Source: Gammaproteobacteria bacterium UBA7310
Lineage (GTDB): Bacteria > Pseudomonadota > Gammaproteobacteria > Pseudomonadales > Ketobacteraceae
DNA length: 64,000 bases
Direction of reading: 5' to 3'
Assembly (NCBI GenBank): GCA_002471665.1
Contig: DKQK01000012.1
Location: 72,849 to 136,848, forward strand
The stretch's first letter is position 1. Each line of letters starts with the position of its first letter. Made by a program: the position numbers and the translations under genes. Below are positions 8,735-17,084 of this stretch, one piece after another. Under the pieces are notes generated by a model. The model had not been told where the DNA came from and made no database searches. It was given only the letters and a program-made list of their open reading frames with translations.

Positions 8735-10957
8735 TTAATCCAGCGTTACCGGATCCACATCCACACTCCATTTCAGGCGGTGCCCGGCATCCTGCTCCAC
8801 TTTTTTTACTGCCTGTTTCAGTAATTGTTGCAGAGCCGGGCGCTGTTCCGCCCGCAGCATTAACTGAAAACGATAGCGGCGGGCTTTTTTCGGCATCAGT
8901 GCCGGGGCTGGCCCCCACACTTCCACATTCAATGCCTGAGCCTGCGGTTGCAGCCAGTGTTCAATCTGGTTCAGAAACTGGGCAGCCTGACGCGGATCGC
9001 TGCTTTCCGCCCGCAACAGCGCCAGATAACCGTAGGGTGGCATGCCCAGCAGACGGCGCTCATTGGTCAGCTCAGTGGCAAAGGCGCCATAGCCTTCACT
9101 GAGCAGGGTTTGCAGCAGGGGGTGGGCGGGCTGGTGGGTCTGCAGAATGACCGTCCCCTGGTCGGCACCGCGGCCGGATCGGCCGGCCACCTGCATCAGC
9201 AGTTGCGCCGTATGTTCCGTGGCCCGGAAATCGGCGGCGAACAAACCGGCATCGATGTCACAGACCGCCACCAGGGTCACTTTGGGAAAGTGGTGGCCCT
9301 TGGCCAACATCTGGGTGCCCACCAGAATGCAGGGCTCACCGGAATGAATGCGCTCCAGGTGCCTGCTCATGGCTTCCTTGCGCCCTGTGGTGTCGCGATC
9401 GATTCGTATCACCGGAAATTTGGGAAACAGAGCCGTCAGGTTGTCTTCCAGCCGTTCTGTACCCATGCCGATGGGGCGCAGGTCTGTGCTCTTGCAGTTG
9501 CCGCAGTAACGGGGAATGGCCAGCTGATGGTTGCAATGGTGGCAATGCAAATGGGCCGGGTTGGCATGACAGGTCATGCGGTGATCGCAGTGGGGGCATT
9601 CCTTGAACCAGCCGCAATCGTGGCACATCAACACCGGCGCATAGCCCCGCCGGTTGATGAACACCAGAACCTGTCGCCCGGCTTTAAGGCGGGCTTCCAT
9701 ATCCGTGAGCAGCTCCGGCGCCATACCGTGGGTCAGTGCTTTTTGGCGGATATCCAGCACCCGGAAGTGGGGCGGCATCGCCTTCCCGGCCCGCCGATTC
9801 AACGTCAGGTGTTCGTAGCGGCCGCTGCGGGCATTGTGCAGGCTCTCCAGGGTGGGGGTGGCACTGCCGAGCACCACCGGAATATCAAGCAGGCGGGCAC
9901 GGATGATGGCCAGATCGCGGGCGTTGTAGCGGAAGCCTTCCTGCTGTTTGTAGGATAAATCGTGTTCTTCATCGACTATGATCATGCCCAGGTTTTCCAT
10001 GGGGCAGAACAGGGCCGAACGGGTCCCCAGGACAATGGCGACTTCGCCGTTGCGGGCTTTGCGCCAACTGGTGAGGCGCTCACGGTCGCTGAGATGGGAA
10101 TGAAAGCTCACCACCGGCACCGCAAAACGGTGTTGAAAACGGTGCAGCGTCTGCGGTGTCAGGCCGATTTCCGGCACCAATACCAGGGCCTGTTTACCCT
10201 GCTGCAGGCAGTGATGGATGGCCTGCAGGTAGACCTCGGTTTTGCCGCTGCCGGTAACACCCTCCAACAGAAAGGGGCGGAAGCCCTGGTTTGCAATAAT
10301 GGGTTGCAGGGCGTGGCGTTGTTCCTCGTTCAGGGTCAGAGGGCTTTCCGCCAGCATGTGCTCTTGCCACCAGTGCTGGCGGGGTGGGCGATCGGCGTGT
10401 TGCTCCACCAGGCCTTTGTCCTGCAGTGCCCGCAACGTGGCAGGTTCCACCTCAAATCCTTTCAGCAATGGCTGATGCAGTCCATCAGGGTGTTCGCGCA
10501 GGATCTCCAGTGCGTGGATCTGGCGTTTGGCGCGTTTCATCTGATCAAACCCGATCAGACGGCCTTTCTGGGTCAGGCGCCAGCGCGTGCTGACCTCTTC
10601 CCAGGAGTCATCCTTATTGCGTAACAGGGTGGGCAGGGCATGGGCATAGACATCCCCCAGAGGGTGGTGATAGTAGTTGGCCGCCCATTGGCAGAGGGTC
10701 ACCAGCTCATCACCAAAAGCCGCCTCTTCATCCAGCAGGCCGGTGATGGTTTTCAGGTTGTCATCACCATAGCTGGAGTGGGGGATCACACCGTGAATGA
10801 TACCTATCAGTTGCCGCTTGCCGAAGGGCACTTTCACCCGGGTGCCGGGCTGCAGCAGGTTGACCGGCGTATCCGGTTTGGGCAGGTAGTCGAAAGTGCG
10901 CCGCAGGGGCACCGGCAAAGCCACTTGAATAATGGTGTGAGATCCTGGCTTTCCCAT
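8735..10957 (-). CDS. priA: Primosomal helicase PriA
   Basis: 3'-to-5' superfamily 2 helicase that restarts collapsed replication forks. 740 aa, full length. Visible features: N-terminal 3'BD domain (VALPVPLRRTFDYL), Walker A GVTGSGKTEV, DEEH box in IIVDEEHDLSYKQQ, and the two-zinc module with eight cysteines from MCHDCGW to RYCGNC, then motifs V-VI (AGRSGRG). The start ATG lies 204 bp from the divergent rpmE gene, an arrangement common in gammaproteobacteria. argS, its usual downstream neighbour in pseudomonads, is displaced by 5 kb. Confidence 0.98.
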   Translation of the reverse strand: MGKPGSHTIIQVALPVPLRRTFDYLPKPDTPVNLLQPGTRVKVPFGKRQLIGIIHGVIPHSSYGDDNLKTITGLLDEEAAFGDELVTLCQWAANYYHHPLGDVYAHALPTLLRNKDDSWEEVSTRWRLTQKGRLIGFDQMKRAKRQIHALEILREHPDGLHQPLLKGFEVEPATLRALQDKGLVEQHADRPPRQHWWQEHMLAESPLTLNEEQRHALQPIIANQGFRPFLLEGVTGSGKTEVYLQAIHHCLQQGKQALVLVPEIGLTPQTLHRFQHRFAVPVVSFHSHLSDRERLTSWRKARNGEVAIVLGTRSALFCPMENLGMIIVDEEHDLSYKQQEGFRYNARDLAIIRARLLDIPVVLGSATPTLESLHNARSGRYEHLTLNRRAGKAMPPHFRVLDIRQKALTHGMAPELLTDMEARLKAGRQVLVFINRRGYAPVLMCHDCGWFKECPHCDHRMTCHANPAHLHCHHCNHQLAIPRYCGNCKSTDLRPIGMGTERLEDNLTALFPKFPVIRIDRDTTGRKEAMSRHLERIHSGEPCILVGTQMLAKGHHFPKVTLVAVCDIDAGLFAADFRATEHTAQLLMQVAGRSGRGADQGTVILQTHQPAHPLLQTLLSEGYGAFATELTNERRLLGMPPYGYLALLRAESSDPRQAAQFLNQIEHWLQPQAQALNVEVWGPAPALMPKKARRYRFQLMLRAEQRPALQQLLKQAVKKVEQDAGHRLKWSVDVDPVTLD

Positions 10958-11027
10958 AAAAAAGCTTTAAATTCCAAAGGGTTATTGGTGTATAAAGGAA
11001 AAAGAACGGTAAAGGTTAATGCTTTGC

Positions 11028-11055
11028 TTGCCAATTTGCCACACTTTGGTATGAT
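11028..11055 (+). promoter_or_regulatory. Sigma-70 promoter for rpmE
   Basis: TTGCCA (11028-11033), 16-bp spacer, TATGAT (11050-11055): 5/6 matches to both consensus hexamers, about 105 bp upstream of the rpmE start. Confidence 0.55.
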
Positions 11056-11161
11056 TCGCGCCCTTGGATACGATACTCGTATTGCGAATGTTCAACAATT
11101 CATGCGGTGCCTGGCAAAAGATCAGGTGGCGGCATGCACTGAAGAGAGATCAGGTGACACC

Positions 11162-11377
11162 ATGAAACAAGGCATCCATCCAGAATACAACGACATCAAG
11201 GCCACGTGCACCTGCGGCAACGTGATCGAGACGCGCTCCACCATGAAAGAAGATATCCACCTGGACGTGTGCTCTGCCTGTCACCCGTTCTACACCGGCC
11301 AACAAAAGGTGGTTGACACCGGCGGCCGTATCGACAAATTCAAAAAGCGTTTTGGCGCGGTACGCCGCTCCAAGTAA
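11162..11377 (+). CDS. rpmE: 50S ribosomal protein L31 (zinc-binding form)
   Basis: 71-aa ribosomal protein starting MKQGIHPEYN, with the four zinc ligands of the C+ form at C16, C18, C37 and C40 (ATCTCG and VCSACH). The C+ form is normally swapped for a zinc-free paralogue under zinc starvation; no paralogue is in this window. ATG 11162 has AGGTGA 5 nt upstream. Divergent from priA. Its stop TAA overlaps the start of the following nuclease gene (TAATG), and its apparent terminator lies inside that gene's first codons. Confidence 0.97.
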   Translation: MKQGIHPEYNDIKATCTCGNVIETRSTMKEDIHLDVCSACHPFYTGQQKVVDTGGRIDKFKKRFGAVRRSK

Positions 11378-12264
11378 TGCGGCCCATGCGTTCTGTGGGT
11401 TGTTCGCTGAGAAAGGCTCCCTTGGGGGCCTTTTTTATTGTCTGTTTTTTGTGGCTCGCACTGTTGCCGGCCCCACTGCAGGCCCTGTGTGCGCTGGAGC
11501 CCGGGCTGGCGGTGGAAACGGTGCAGATAGAATCGGTATTTGACGGTGATACCGTGCGCCTGGTGGATGGCCGCAAGGTGCGCCTGGTGGGAATCAATAC
11601 GCCGGAAGTGGCCCACGGCGGCAACGCAGAGGAACCGCTGGCGCTGCAGGCCAAGGATCAGTTGCAGGCGTTGCTGAGCAATAAACCCATTCGCCTGCTG
11701 CAGGGATCAGACCAGCACGACCGGTATGGTCGTGTGCTGGGGCACCTGTTTGACCGGGAAGGCAACAGTCTCATTGCCGCGTTGTTGCAACAGGGAATGG
11801 GGTTTCAGGTGGCCATCGTACCCAATCTGCGTTATGTGGATTGCTATGCCCACGCGCAACAACAGGCGCGTATGAACGCCAGAGGTGTGTGGGGGCATGA
11901 CTACTATGCCGCCATTCCCGCCACCAGTGACAGGTTGCGGCCCGGCTATGCCCGGGTTGAAGGGCAGGTGGAGTCGGTGGAACTCAGCAAGCGGGCGGTG
12001 TTTGTGGAGCTGGCAGGGCAGGTGACACTGAAAGTGGAACGCAATGCGGCTCCTTATATAGACAGCGCGTTGCTGGATCGACTGGTGGCGGTTGCCCAGG
12101 GAGGAAAGCCGGAGCAGGCGTTGCGCCTGGAAGCCCGTGGTTGGCTTTCCGATCGCCTGACCTGGAACGGCAATACGCCGGCGCTGGTACGCCAAGGCCA
12201 GCGCAAGCGCTATCAGATGAAAGTGACCCATCAGACATCGTGGCAGGTTCTGCCACCCGGATAG
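11377..12264 (+). CDS. Secreted thermonuclease-family (SNase-like) protein
   Basis: 295 aa with an N-terminal hydrophobic signal (about residues 14-37, ending QALC) and a staphylococcal-nuclease domain. Catalytic residues align: Asp in FDGDTV, R69 and E77 in VRLVGINTPEVAH, and R119 in DRYGR. It should be a calcium-dependent nuclease acting outside the cytoplasm; the extra C-terminal ~110 residues are not assigned. The ATG used overlaps the rpmE stop codon. Codons 13-20 (KAPLGAFF) are encoded by what looks like the rpmE terminator, so the true translation start might lie further downstream, for instance TTG 11447, though that would shorten the signal peptide. Confidence 0.82.
   Translation: MRPMRSVGCSLRKAPLGAFFIVCFLWLALLPAPLQALCALEPGLAVETVQIESVFDGDTVRLVDGRKVRLVGINTPEVAHGGNAEEPLALQAKDQLQALLSNKPIRLLQGSDQHDRYGRVLGHLFDREGNSLIAALLQQGMGFQVAIVPNLRYVDCYAHAQQQARMNARGVWGHDYYAAIPATSDRLRPGYARVEGQVESVELSKRAVFVELAGQVTLKVERNAAPYIDSALLDRLVAVAQGGKPEQALRLEARGWLSDRLTWNGNTPALVRQGQRKRYQMKVTHQTSWQVLPPG
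11413..11436 (+). terminator. Intrinsic terminator after rpmE, embedded in the nuclease coding sequence
   Basis: Stem AAGGCTCC/GGGGCCTT (8 bp, one G-U) with a 4-nt loop, followed immediately by six T residues, 36 bp after the rpmE stop. It falls within the signal-peptide codons of the downstream nuclease gene. Confidence 0.65.
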
Positions 12265-12271
12265 GGGATTT

Positions 12272-12296
12272 TCCGGTTTTTCGCCGGATCTTTTTT
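12272..12296 (+). terminator. Probable terminator of the nuclease gene
   Basis: Short stem TCCGG/CCGGA with a 7-nt loop followed by TC and six T residues, starting 8 bp after the stop codon. Confidence 0.6.
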
Positions 12297-12345
12297 ATAA
12301 TCCGGCCTAATCCTTCAATCAGATCCTGGACAGTCTATTCTTTTA

Positions 12346-12374
12346 TTGAGAGCCCGAGGTGATTTCGCTATGCT
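12346..12374 (+). promoter_or_regulatory. Sigma-70 promoter for the malic enzyme gene
   Basis: TTGAGA (12346-12351), 17-bp spacer, TATGCT (12369-12374), about 110 bp upstream of the malic enzyme start. Confidence 0.5.
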
Positions 12375-12484
12375 ACACGACCCCTGCTGAACCCGGCTTT
12401 GGCAGGGGGAAGTCAAGCAGATCGCGAACCCTCATTTCGACCTGTTGTCAGTACCGCCAACCCATCCATGGGAAGCAGAAATTT

Positions 12485-13753
12485 ATGTCAGATTTAAAAC
12501 AAGCTGCACTTGATTATCATGCCAAACCGCGTCCCGGCAAGATCAGTGTGGAGCTAACCAAACCTACCGAAACCGCCCGCGATCTGTCTCTGGCGTACAG
12601 CCCCGGCGTGGCTGAGCCGGTACGTGAAATTGCCCGTGATCCTGAAAACGCTTACCGATATACCAACAAAGGCAATCTTGTGGCGGTGATCAGCGATGGC
12701 ACGGCGATTCTGGGTTTGGGAAATCTGGGGGGGCTGGCCAGCAAACCGGTCATGGAAGGCAAAGGGGTTCTGTTCAAGCGTTTTGCCGGTATTGATGTGT
12801 TCGATATCGAAGTGGATGCGGAGAGTCCCCAAGCCTTTATCGATACGGTGAAGCGTATTTCGCCCACCTTCGGCGGCATTAATCTGGAAGACATCAAAGC
12901 GCCGGAATGCTTTGAGATCGAGCGGGTGTTGGTTGAGCAATGTGATATTCCCATCTTCCATGATGATCAGCATGGTACTGCCATCATTGCCGCCGCCGGC
13001 CTGGTAAATGCCCTGGAGCTGCAGAACAAAAAAATTGAAGACATCTCCATTGTCTGTATTGGTGCCGGGGCCGCGGGTGTGGCCACCCTCAAGCTGATTA
13101 TGGAAATGGGGGCCCGCAAAGAAAATATTTATGTGCTGGACCGTAACGGTGTGATCCATTCCGGGCGTACCGACCTCAATCAGTACAAGGCTGCGTTTGC
13201 CCACGAAACCGATAAGCGCACCCTGGAAGATGCGCTGGCCGGTGCCGATGTGTTTATCGGAGTTTCCAGTGCCAACCTGCTGACTCCCGAGATGCTGAAT
13301 CTGATGGCACCCAATCCCGTGGTGTTCGCGCTGGCCAATCCGGATCCGGAGATTCGTCCGGAAGTGGCCTATGAAACCCGCGATGATGTGATTGTGGCCA
13401 CCGGGCGCAGTGATTACCCCAATCAGGTGAACAACGTGTTGGGCTTTCCCTATATTTTCCGTGGTGCGCTGGATGTGCGCGCTACCCGCATCAATGAGGC
13501 AATGAAGATTGCCGCCGTACATGCCATCAGCAACCTGACCAAAGAGCCGGTACCGCAGGTGGTGAAAGATGCTTATGATGGTATCGAGATGGAGTTTGGC
13601 CGCGATTACATCATTCCCAAGCCAACGGACCCGCGCTTGTTGGGCGCGGTGTCGGCTGCGGTTGCGCAGGCAGCGGTGGACAGTGGTGTGGCCACACGGC
13701 CCTATCCGGCCCATTATCCCCTGAACACCCTGGATGATATTGAGTACATCTAG
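12485..13753 (+). CDS. Malic enzyme (short form)
   Basis: Oxidative decarboxylation of malate to pyruvate with NAD(P)+. The 422-aa product is the short form, without the phosphotransacetylase-like domain found in MaeB of enterobacteria. Malic N-terminal region with LAYSPGVAEPV and FAGIDVFDIEVDA, the metal/substrate loop IFHDDQHGTAI, and a Rossmann segment CIGAGAAGVATLKL are all visible. The start ATG 12485 begins MSDLKQAALDYHAKP, matching the family; a longer frame to 12359 adds non-conserved residues. Cofactor preference cannot be read with confidence. A convergent terminator separates it from vfr. Confidence 0.95.
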   Translation: MSDLKQAALDYHAKPRPGKISVELTKPTETARDLSLAYSPGVAEPVREIARDPENAYRYTNKGNLVAVISDGTAILGLGNLGGLASKPVMEGKGVLFKRFAGIDVFDIEVDAESPQAFIDTVKRISPTFGGINLEDIKAPECFEIERVLVEQCDIPIFHDDQHGTAIIAAAGLVNALELQNKKIEDISIVCIGAGAAGVATLKLIMEMGARKENIYVLDRNGVIHSGRTDLNQYKAAFAHETDKRTLEDALAGADVFIGVSSANLLTPEMLNLMAPNPVVFALANPDPEIRPEVAYETRDDVIVATGRSDYPNQVNNVLGFPYIFRGALDVRATRINEAMKIAAVHAISNLTKEPVPQVVKDAYDGIEMEFGRDYIIPKPTDPRLLGAVSAAVAQAAVDSGVATRPYPAHYPLNTLDDIEYI

Positions 13754-13807
13754 GCATCCAGGTATTTAATCCAATCGAGTTCAATAAGGGTTAAATAAGA
13801 GTTCAAT

Positions 13808-13836
13808 AAAAAAGCCGCTCATTGAGCGGCTTTTTT
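13808..13836. terminator. Bidirectional terminator between malic enzyme and vfr
   Basis: A6 tract, 7-bp stem GCCGCTC/GAGCGGC with a 3-nt loop, T6 tract: works in both directions for the converging genes. Confidence 0.9.
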
Positions 13837-13854
13837 ATTATCATTCGCAATCGG

Positions 13855-14487
13855 TTAGCGGGTTCCGTACACCACCATGGTTTTGCCTTTCACCTGAATC
13901 AGGCCCTGTTCTTCCAGGCTCTTCAGTACCCGGCCTACCATCTCCCGGGAGCAACCCACGATGCGACCGATTTCCTGGCGGGTGATCTTGATCTGCATGC
14001 CGTCGGGATGGGTCATGGCTTCCGGTTGTTTGCAGAGGTCGATCAGGGTACGGGCCACCCGGCCGGTGACATCCAGAAACGCCAGATCACCCACTTTGCG
14101 CGTCGTGGCGCGCAGGCGACCGGCAATCTGGGCGCTGACGGCAAACAGAATATCGGCGTCTTCCTTGGCCAGTTGTTTGAATTTGGTGTAGCTGATTTCA
14201 GCGACTTCACACTCGGTTTTGGCACGGATCCAGGCACTGCGGCCGGCGGCTTCGTCAAACAGGCCCATTTCACCGAAGAAATCCCCCTCGTTGAGATAGG
14301 CCATGATCATTTCTCGGCCGTCATCGTCCTCGATAACCACCATGACGGTGCCCTTGATAATGTAATAAAGAGCGTCGGAGTCATCACCGGCATAAATCAA
14401 TGTGCTTTTGGCGGGATATTTACGTCGATGACAATGTGCCAGAAAGTGTTCCGTGTCTGGAATTAAGCGATTTGGTTTTAACGTCAT
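13855..14487 (-). CDS. vfr: Vfr/CRP-family cAMP-responsive regulator
   Basis: 210-aa global regulator, very close to Pseudomonas Vfr: LAHCHRRKYPAKST near the N-terminus, cAMP-pocket GDFFGEMGLFDEAAGRSAW (with R and S contacting the phosphate), the long C-helix, and the helix-turn-helix TRQEIGRIVGCSREMVGRVL. Start chosen at ATG 14487 (MTLKPNRL), which gives the Vfr-like N-terminus; a frame open to 14577 adds 30 non-conserved residues. Divergent from the OsmC gene and followed by speD, the same order as in Pseudomonas aeruginosa. Likely autoregulated and a candidate regulator of the consensus CRP box at 6166-6187. Confidence 0.93.
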   Translation of the reverse strand: MTLKPNRLIPDTEHFLAHCHRRKYPAKSTLIYAGDDSDALYYIIKGTVMVVIEDDDGREMIMAYLNEGDFFGEMGLFDEAAGRSAWIRAKTECEVAEISYTKFKQLAKEDADILFAVSAQIAGRLRATTRKVGDLAFLDVTGRVARTLIDLCKQPEAMTHPDGMQIKITRQEIGRIVGCSREMVGRVLKSLEEQGLIQVKGKTMVVYGTR

Positions 14488-14880
14488 TTCATGACCCGGT
14501 ATTGTTGTGATGTTTCGAGCGTACTCGCTGAAGACTATTGATCTTTCTAATTTATTCATTATGGCCCTAAAAGCCATGGGTCGCTACTTTAAGTACCGTT
14601 TGGCACCCGTCAGACAGCGTGCCCCATGTGGACCAAGCTGGGTAGTGATTGAAAATCAATGTAGATCAAACAATTATAACGTAAATTTCAAGAAGCATGT
14701 GTGAACGGCTGCGCCGTTTTTCTGCGCACAAAGACCGTTTGGCTGTTTGTGGAAAAAATCGATCAAAAAGTGATCTTGATCGGGGCAAAATTCTTGCACA
14801 CCCACGGGAGTTTCATGTTATCTTGCGCGGCTTACATGGCCGGGCTCGCTCCGGTTACCAATGCCTTGCGGGAGTGATTG
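14488..14880. other. Divergent intergenic region between vfr and the OsmC gene
   Basis: About 390 bp with no convincing gene. It holds an inverted repeat CGATCAA-N9-TTGATCG (14760-14782) and a weak promoter-like TTGCAC (14794) to TGTTAT (14816) facing the OsmC gene. The stretch AGTGATCTTGATCG inside the repeat matches one half of a CRP box, so autoregulation by Vfr is possible but not shown. Confidence 0.5.
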
Positions 14881-15306
14881 ATGAAAGCAACCATTCGCTG
14901 GGCCGGCGACGTCAAGTTTGAAGCTGAGTCCGGTTCAGGCCATACCGTTATCATTGATGGGCCACCGGATCATGGCGGCAAGAACCAGGGTGTCCGCCCC
15001 ATGGAGCTGATGCTGTTGGGTGTGGGCGGCTGCTCTTCTTTCGACGTGATGCATATTCTGAAAAAGTCCCGCCAGGATGTTACGGACTGTGTGGCCCAGG
15101 TGGAAGCGGAGCGGGTGGATGAGGTTCCAGCGGTATTCCAATCCATTCACCTGCACTTTGTGGTGACTGGCCGTGGCTTGAAAGAGGCGCAGGTGAAGCG
15201 GGCGGTGGAACTGTCGGCGGAAAAATATTGCTCGGCGTCGATCATGCTCAGTAAAGCCGGTGTGAATGTGACCCACAGTTACGAAATTCACGAGGCAGCC
15301 GCCTGA
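14881..15306 (+). CDS. OsmC-family protein (YhfA type)
   Basis: 141 aa, OsmC/Ohr fold. The two conserved cysteines are in GVGGCSSFDVM and EKYCSASIML, the positions of the peroxidatic and resolving Cys in the superfamily; the YhfA branch is not proven to be a peroxidase. The gene next to crp in E. coli and to vfr in Pseudomonas belongs to this branch, which supports the assignment. ATG 14881 is used; a TTG immediately before it is also in frame. Confidence 0.9.
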   Translation: MKATIRWAGDVKFEAESGSGHTVIIDGPPDHGGKNQGVRPMELMLLGVGGCSSFDVMHILKKSRQDVTDCVAQVEAERVDEVPAVFQSIHLHFVVTGRGLKEAQVKRAVELSAEKYCSASIMLSKAGVNVTHSYEIHEAAA

Positions 15307-15339
15307 GCGCGGTTTTTATATGAAATGTCGGAGGGTACA

Positions 15340-15441
15340 ATGTCAGCCTTACTGGCAATGTGCCGATTCGGTTTCACTTTCAGCGGGCTCTGGCATTCAG
15401 GCCGGGGCCATCAATTTTCGACTCTACCTATCGAGATCTGA
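15340..15441 (+). CDS. Candidate 33-aa leader peptide upstream of speD
   Basis: ATG 15340 has a near-perfect Shine-Dalgarno (GGAGG, 15330-15334) 5 nt upstream, much better than that of speD itself. The frame encodes 33 residues beginning MSALLAMCRFGF and stops at TGA 15439-15441, four nucleotides before the speD ATG. Such spacing would let terminating ribosomes reinitiate on speD. A second, poorer frame from ATG 15320 ends in TAG directly abutting the speD ATG. Coding status is inferred only from signal strength and position. Confidence 0.4.
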   Translation: MSALLAMCRFGFTFSGLWHSGRGHQFSTLPIEI

Positions 15442-15445
15442 GTAG

Positions 15446-16261
15446 ATGAACGATAACGAAATCCCCCACAAGTTGAAACTGCATGGTTTTAACAACCTGA
15501 CCAAATCATTGAGCTTCAATATCTACGATATTTGCTATGCCAAGACACCGGAGCATCGCCGTGAATATCGGGAATATGTAGATGAGCTTTACAATGCCGA
15601 GCGTCTGACCCAGATTCTGACCACGGTAACCGACATCATCGGTGCTACCATTCTCAACATCGCCCGCCAGGACTATGATCCGGAAGGGGCCAGCGTGACC
15701 ATGCTGATTGCCGAGCATCCCATTGCGCCGGATGAGGATCCTTCCAAGGAAGAGCCGGGCCCGCTGAAGGAATCGGTGGTCGCCCATCTGGATAAGAGTC
15801 ATGTCACGGTGCATACCTATCCGGAAACGCACCCCGACAATGAAAATGGCATCAGCACCTTCCGTGTGGACATCGATGTTTCCACCTGTGGTGTTATTTC
15901 ACCACTGAAGGCGTTGAATTACCTGATTCACCAGTTTGATTCCGACATTGTGACGGTGGATTACCGGGTGCGCGGTTTTACCCGCGACGTGGACGGAATG
16001 AAGCATTACATCGACCACGAAATCAACTCCATCCAGAATTACTTCCTGGAAGAGACGCTGGAGTTGTATGAAATGATCGATGTGAATGTATACCAGGAGA
16101 ATATTTTCCACACCAAAATGCTGTTGAAGGATTTTGAATTGGACAATTACCTGTTTGGTACCGGCGTGGATGAGCTGTCTGATGAGGAGCAGGATCAGAT
16201 CAGCCGTAAGCTGCGCCGCGAAATGCTGGAGATCTTTTACGGCCGCAATATGTCCAGCTAA
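15446..16261 (+). CDS. speD: S-adenosylmethionine decarboxylase proenzyme (SpeD)
   Basis: Pyruvoyl-dependent enzyme making decarboxylated SAM for spermidine synthesis. 271 aa, class 1A (E. coli-type). The self-cleavage site is HLDK|SHVTVHTYPE, between K117 and S118; the serine becomes the pyruvoyl group. The conserved STCGVISPLKALNYL and GFTRDVDGMKHYIDHEINSI blocks are intact. An in-frame TAG lies directly before the ATG, fixing the start. Its own Shine-Dalgarno is weak (GAG), consistent with coupling to the upstream leader frame. No speE in the window. Confidence 0.97.
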   Translation: MNDNEIPHKLKLHGFNNLTKSLSFNIYDICYAKTPEHRREYREYVDELYNAERLTQILTTVTDIIGATILNIARQDYDPEGASVTMLIAEHPIAPDEDPSKEEPGPLKESVVAHLDKSHVTVHTYPETHPDNENGISTFRVDIDVSTCGVISPLKALNYLIHQFDSDIVTVDYRVRGFTRDVDGMKHYIDHEINSIQNYFLEETLELYEMIDVNVYQENIFHTKMLLKDFELDNYLFGTGVDELSDEEQDQISRKLRREMLEIFYGRNMSS

Positions 16262-16287
16262 GGGCCGCCCGGGCCGCAACAGTCCAT

Positions 16288-16319
16288 AAAAAAGGCTTCC
16301 TGTTGAGGAAGCCTTTTTT
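16288..16319. terminator. Bidirectional terminator after speD
   Basis: A6 tract, 7-bp stem GGCTTCC/GGAAGCC with a 6-nt loop, T6 tract, between convergent speD and the histidine phosphatase gene. Confidence 0.9.
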
Positions 16320-16367
16320 GATAGAGGCCTTGTGCCATGGTGTTGCTGTGGCCGGTTCGAGCGCTGT

Positions 16368-16982
16368 TCACAGCCCGGCCAGATGCTCTACACAGTTCAG
16401 CCGCAGCAGTTTGGGTTCCAGACCCAAAGCCAGTTCCGTTACCGAGGTATTCAGGAACTGGTATTTATTCCACGCGTACCAGTCTTTATCCAGCAAGCCT
16501 GCCAGGCCCAGTGCCATGGCGGCGCCGTGGCTCACGGCCACCACTTTCTCACCCGGGTGTCGGCTCAAGAAAGATTGCAGCGCGGTGCTGACCCGGTCCC
16601 CCACGGCGGCAATGGATTCGCCCTGCTCAGGGGCATAATCCGGGTTGGCGTTGACCTGTTGAAAAAAATTGAATTTACTGTGGAGGTCGCTGAAGGTTTC
16701 CCCTTCCCACACACCGATGCCGTATTCCTTGATGCGGGGTTCGGTGATCACCTCCAATTGCAGAATATCGGCAATCTTCTGCGCGGTATTGAAGGTGCGC
16801 TGTAAGGGGCTGGCATAGAGGGCGCTGATGTCCGGGTGCTCCTTGTGGAGGCGTTCCGCCACCCGCTCAGCCTGGGTAATGCCCATATCGGTGAGGGCGC
16901 TGTCGGTCCAGCCATGCCAGCGTTTGTCGAGATTGGCCTGTATCTGGCCGTGGCGGATCAGGATCAAATGGGTTGTGCTCAT
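16368..16982 (-). CDS. Histidine phosphatase (phosphoglycerate mutase-like)
   Basis: 204-aa member of the histidine phosphatase superfamily. The phosphohistidine motif LIRHGQ opens the protein, YASPLQRTFNTA provides the second basic residue, the acid region is EGETFSDL-like, and VVAVSHG supplies the second catalytic histidine. The fold includes cofactor-dependent phosphoglycerate mutases, alpha-ribazole phosphatases and phosphosugar phosphatases; substrate cannot be chosen from sequence alone. Start ATG 16982 has GGAG six nt upstream and gives the standard N-terminus; a frame open to 17027 lacks these. Divergent from the patatin gene. Confidence 0.88.
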   Translation of the reverse strand: MSTTHLILIRHGQIQANLDKRWHGWTDSALTDMGITQAERVAERLHKEHPDISALYASPLQRTFNTAQKIADILQLEVITEPRIKEYGIGVWEGETFSDLHSKFNFFQQVNANPDYAPEQGESIAAVGDRVSTALQSFLSRHPGEKVVAVSHGAAMALGLAGLLDKDWYAWNKYQFLNTSVTELALGLEPKLLRLNCVEHLAGL

Positions 16983-17084
16983 AACGGCTCCACGGGTTAC
17001 TACCGCTCTAGTGTACCAGCCCGGCATAGTGGGGCTCCAGCCAGATGCTGCTACAGTTACTATATTGTCTTAGGAAGTTGCTGT

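Noticed and set aside
8948..9958. 336-codon frame antisense to priA
   Set aside because: Antisense shadow; Gln/Ala/Gly-rich and no recognisable domain.
12554..13714. 386-codon frame antisense to malic enzyme
   Set aside because: Shadow of a highly conserved gene; His/Gly/Ile-rich with no motif.
14760..14785. Possible Vfr autoregulatory site upstream of the OsmC gene
   Set aside because: Only one half (AGTGA) resembles the consensus; the other half reads TCGGG.
15320..15445. 41-codon frame from ATG 15320 ending in TAG directly before speD
   Set aside because: No Shine-Dalgarno; the overlapping frame from ATG 15340 has a much stronger initiation signal.
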